A DNA stretch of 7,888 nt from Cytophagaceae bacterium (lineage in GTDB: Bacteria; Bacteroidota; Bacteroidia; Cytophagales; Spirosomataceae), in contig CANIYB010000100.1 of assembly GCA_947471105.1 (NCBI GenBank), positions 1 to 7,888 on the forward strand. Reading direction: 5' to 3'. A program made the position numbers and the translations under genes. Shown here piece after piece: positions 6,141 to 7,888 of the stretch. A model generated the notes under the pieces. It saw nothing but the letters and a program-made list of their open reading frames with translations. It did no database searches and was not told the origin of the DNA. How positions within the stretch are numbered: position 1 is the first letter of the stretch; each line of letters starts with the position of its first letter.

Positions 6141-6781
6141 TAATTTTTTTGCCCCACAAACCGAATGACTGAACCCCTTCCGTTATGGAAAAGGCCTTCA
6201 TTTAAATCGATCTCTTTCTCTTCTAACTCGATGATGGTGTAATTAGGAAAGTCTGCTTTTATCTCGTCTATTGAAAATAAGCTGTCAATATCTTTAGGCC
6301 CACCGACATTTTCATTGGCGGTGACATAGGCTAGGTGTTTTTTACTAAAAGATTCAAAAATGATTGTTCCATTCTTTTTCAAATAACGGTCTAATATTTT
6401 ATGATATACTGATTTTATATTGGCCGGGAAATGAGCATAGATAAGGGCAATTGCGTCAAATTGCTCCGGTTCAAAATTTAACTCCTCAAGCGAACCTACC
6501 TGATAATCAATACTGACATCCATTTTTTCGGCCAAATGCATGGCTTTCTTTTTCCCCTCAAGGCTGATGTCGAACGCGTGGACGGCCCAACCGAGCTTCG
6601 CGGCAAATACAGCATTTCGACCTTCACCTTCAGCAGGAAAGAGGATGGTTCCCTTAAGTAGTTTTTGTAATTGCTCTTTTAAATACTGGTTTGGCTCTTC
6701 GCCATAGGCAAATTCGTCCTTGCTATATCTTTCATTCCACCTCGCAGTCCAAATGTCATTTAATCTCTCGCTCTCATCCAT
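6140..6781 (-). CDS. Class I SAM-dependent methyltransferase
   Basis: A 213-residue cytosolic protein. WNERYSKDEFAYGEEPNQYL (15-34) is the lead-in of a small-molecule methyltransferase group often annotated near tellurite-resistance TehB. The SAM site is ILFPAEGEGRNAVFAA (46-61), where the usual Asp-Leu-Gly-Cys is replaced by Phe-Pro-Ala-Glu before GEGRNA; this variant is regular in the group. Asp71 ends the second strand (AFDIS) and would hold the ribose. Strand four is FDAIALIY (108-115), and IIFESFSKKHL (140-150) completes the core. The substrate is unknown, and tellurite or thiol detoxification is only a guess from relatives. The ATG at 6779-6781 is the only good start. No TAnnTTTG was found upstream. 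The esterase gene follows on the same strand after 66 bases. Confidence 0.85.
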   Translation of the reverse strand: MDESERLNDIWTARWNERYSKDEFAYGEEPNQYLKEQLQKLLKGTILFPAEGEGRNAVFAAKLGWAVHAFDISLEGKKKAMHLAEKMDVSIDYQVGSLEELNFEPEQFDAIALIYAHFPANIKSVYHKILDRYLKKNGTIIFESFSKKHLAYVTANENVGGPKDIDSLFSIDEIKADFPNYTIIELEEKEIDLNEGLFHNGRGSVIRFVGQKN

Positions 6782-7151
6782 ATATTATTTCAAGGTGAAT
6801 TGTTTACCATTTATGATTGGCAGATATTAGATTTTTATTCCCCTCAACTGCAGAAAATGGCATCTTCTAACATCAGGAATATAAATATGATACCGCTTTT
6901 AGCGCCTCATTTCGATCATTTTAAAGAATTGAACTGGCGTATTCATAAACATAAACAAATTAAGCATATAAATTATCCCTTTTTTGATAGTTGGGCATGT
7001 CTTTTCTTTTAAAATTAGCACCGGCCCTGCCATTATTGGCCTAAGAAAATTTGTCTGAAAGGATCAGGAAATAAAAAAAAGATTGTATTATTAAATCAAA
7101 ATTCTCCCAAATTTATCAAGGGCCCTTTAAAAAATAACCTATTTAAAAACC
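6782..7151. other. 370-bp divergent intergenic gap without a convincing gene
   Basis: This region separates the methyltransferase from the divergent hydrolase. Its only long open frame (6800-7012, plus) starts at TTG and encodes a His/Asn/Phe-rich 70-residue peptide with no recognisable domain, so it is not called. GGCC cores at 7024-7027 and 7038-7041 form a weak hairpin, but no gene ends here. No TTG plus TAnnTTTG promoter pair was found for either flanking gene. Confidence 0.5.
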
Positions 7152-7888
7152 ATGAAAAAAACTTACTCCCTATTGATCGTACTCGTTGTTTCCTGCTTCG
7201 CGTGGAATACTTTTGCTCAGGATGGAAAAATATATCCATTGGACGCGCCAAAAGAACCTAATGCAATTCCCTTGGGCACAGGATCTGTGAAGGACCAACC
7301 CGCTCCGGAAACTTGGTTTCGCCAGTGGGGTGACCCGATGGCCAGAAATATTTCCCAAGCCACATTAACCCCCTTCTTCCCTGAAAAAGGAAAGGCTAAT
7401 GGGGCTGCTGTCATTGTGGCTCCCGGCGGGGGATACCGCTGGCTTTCCATGGGGAATGAAGGCTGGGAAGTGGCTGAGGCCCTGGCCAAAAAAGGCATTA
7501 CCGCATTTGTTTTAAAATACCGATTGTTCCCAACAGCACCCTCTTTGGATGATTTCACCGCATGGATGAACCGTCCGCGTCCGGCGCCAATAAAATCTGA
7601 TGATGCTACTAAAACCAATGCCCCCGCGCCTATGGCTCAAATGGATTTGTCTAATCAATTAGCAGATGCGGAAGCCGCCTATGCGATGATTCTAAAAAAT
7701 GCCAATGAATGGGGCGTGGATACCAAACGAATTGGGATGATTGGCTTTTCTGCGGGAGCCGGGCTAACCATGCATGCAACGCTAAATTCTAAAACCATGA
7801 CACTTGCATTTATTGGGCCAATCTACGGGGGAATGGGACCTGTAAAAGTACCTGCTAACGCACCGCCTATGTTTAATGTGATTGCCTC
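7152..7888 (+). CDS. Secreted alpha/beta hydrolase, C-terminus beyond the window
   Basis: From the ATG at 7152 the frame is open for 245 codons to the window edge. The N-terminus (KKTYSLLIVLVV, then CFAWNTFA|QDG) is a signal peptide with likely cleavage after residue 22. Cys15 after VVS resembles a lipobox but is poorly placed. The fold is that of secreted esterases related to acetyl-xylan or feruloyl esterases: oxyanion region APGGGYRWLSMGNEG (90-104) in place of HGG, strand ITAFVLKYRL (116-125), then the nucleophile elbow GFSAG with Ser200. The acid and His of the triad would lie beyond the edge. A Pro/Ala-rich insert (about 131-165) separates the YRL strand from the helix before the elbow. 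It is divergent from the methyltransferase/esterase pair and is a second exported esterase-type enzyme in this region. The substrate is not readable. Confidence 0.85.
   Translation, partial: MKKTYSLLIVLVVSCFAWNTFAQDGKIYPLDAPKEPNAIPLGTGSVKDQPAPETWFRQWGDPMARNISQATLTPFFPEKGKANGAAVIVAPGGGYRWLSMGNEGWEVAEALAKKGITAFVLKYRLFPTAPSLDDFTAWMNRPRPAPIKSDDATKTNAPAPMAQMDLSNQLADAEAAYAMILKNANEWGVDTKRIGMIGFSAGAGLTMHATLNSKTMTLAFIGPIYGGMGPVKVPANAPPMFNVIA

Noticed and set aside
6800..7012. 70-residue plus-strand frame, His/Asn/Phe-rich
   Set aside because: TTG start, no promoter, no known domain, composition like translated AT-rich non-coding DNA.
7152..7200. Lipoprotein reading of the hydrolase N-terminus (VVSC at residue 15)
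   Set aside because: The Cys lies too early and is followed by FAWN, while AFA-type cleavage before QDG fits a standard signal peptide better.
7170..7618. Minus-strand open frames of 62 and 133 residues
   Set aside because: They lie opposite the secreted hydrolase, whose signal peptide and GFSAG elbow show the true frame.

Overview
The window looks like chromosomal DNA of a Bacteroidota bacterium, probably from the Cytophagales or a nearby order. The signs are an AT-rich genome, almost no Shine-Dalgarno sequences, Bacteroidota-type promoter elements (TTG, about 19 bases, TAnnTTTG), secreted proteins whose signal peptides end just before Gln, and a membrane-embedded AraC-type regulator of a kind common in that phylum. 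The lineage is inferred from these features; no marker gene is present. I see no tRNA, rRNA, CRISPR array or insertion sequence.

Layout, left to right. (1) Bases 1-814, minus strand: a small outer-membrane beta-barrel gene followed 8 bases later by the first 29 codons of another exported protein, which runs off the left edge. (2) Bases 815-1074: an AT-rich divergent intergenic region with two near-identical 23-bp dyads exactly 42 bp apart. The second abuts a good -7 element that has no -33 partner. (3) Bases 1075-2802, plus strand: a seven-helix membrane protein with a C-terminal AraC DNA-binding domain, then a YjlB-like cupin gene, probably one operon. (4) Bases 2803-3942, plus strand: a toxin-antitoxin-like pair, an excisionase-type HTH antitoxin overlapping a PIN-domain toxin, behind a very AT-rich leader with dyads. 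(5) Bases 3976-4290, minus strand: an MntA-type minimal nucleotidyltransferase without its usual HEPN partner, with its own promoter whose -33 element lies inside the terminator region of the preceding gene. (6) Bases 4442-6781, minus strand: a class I SAM methyltransferase followed by a twin-arginine-exported type B carboxylesterase. (7) Bases 6782-7151: a long gap with no convincing gene. (8) Bases 7152 to the right edge, plus strand: a secreted alpha/beta hydrolase, partial at its C-terminus and with no stop inside the window.

Taken together, metabolic and secreted genes flank a short accessory stretch (about 1000-4300) that holds the sensor-regulator/cupin pair and two toxin-antitoxin-like elements. 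This stretch is visibly AT-richer than the esterase and hydrolase genes, which fits acquired or mobile-type content, although no mobility gene is visible. Two exported esterase-type enzymes with different signal peptides lie within about 3.5 kb and may share a role in ester cleavage, for example on plant or algal polysaccharides, but nothing here fixes a substrate. Nothing is clearly a new system. The best leads are the double-dyad, activator-type promoter of the membrane AraC gene, the solitary MntA-like gene with a nearly leaderless promoter, and the PIN/HTH pair.
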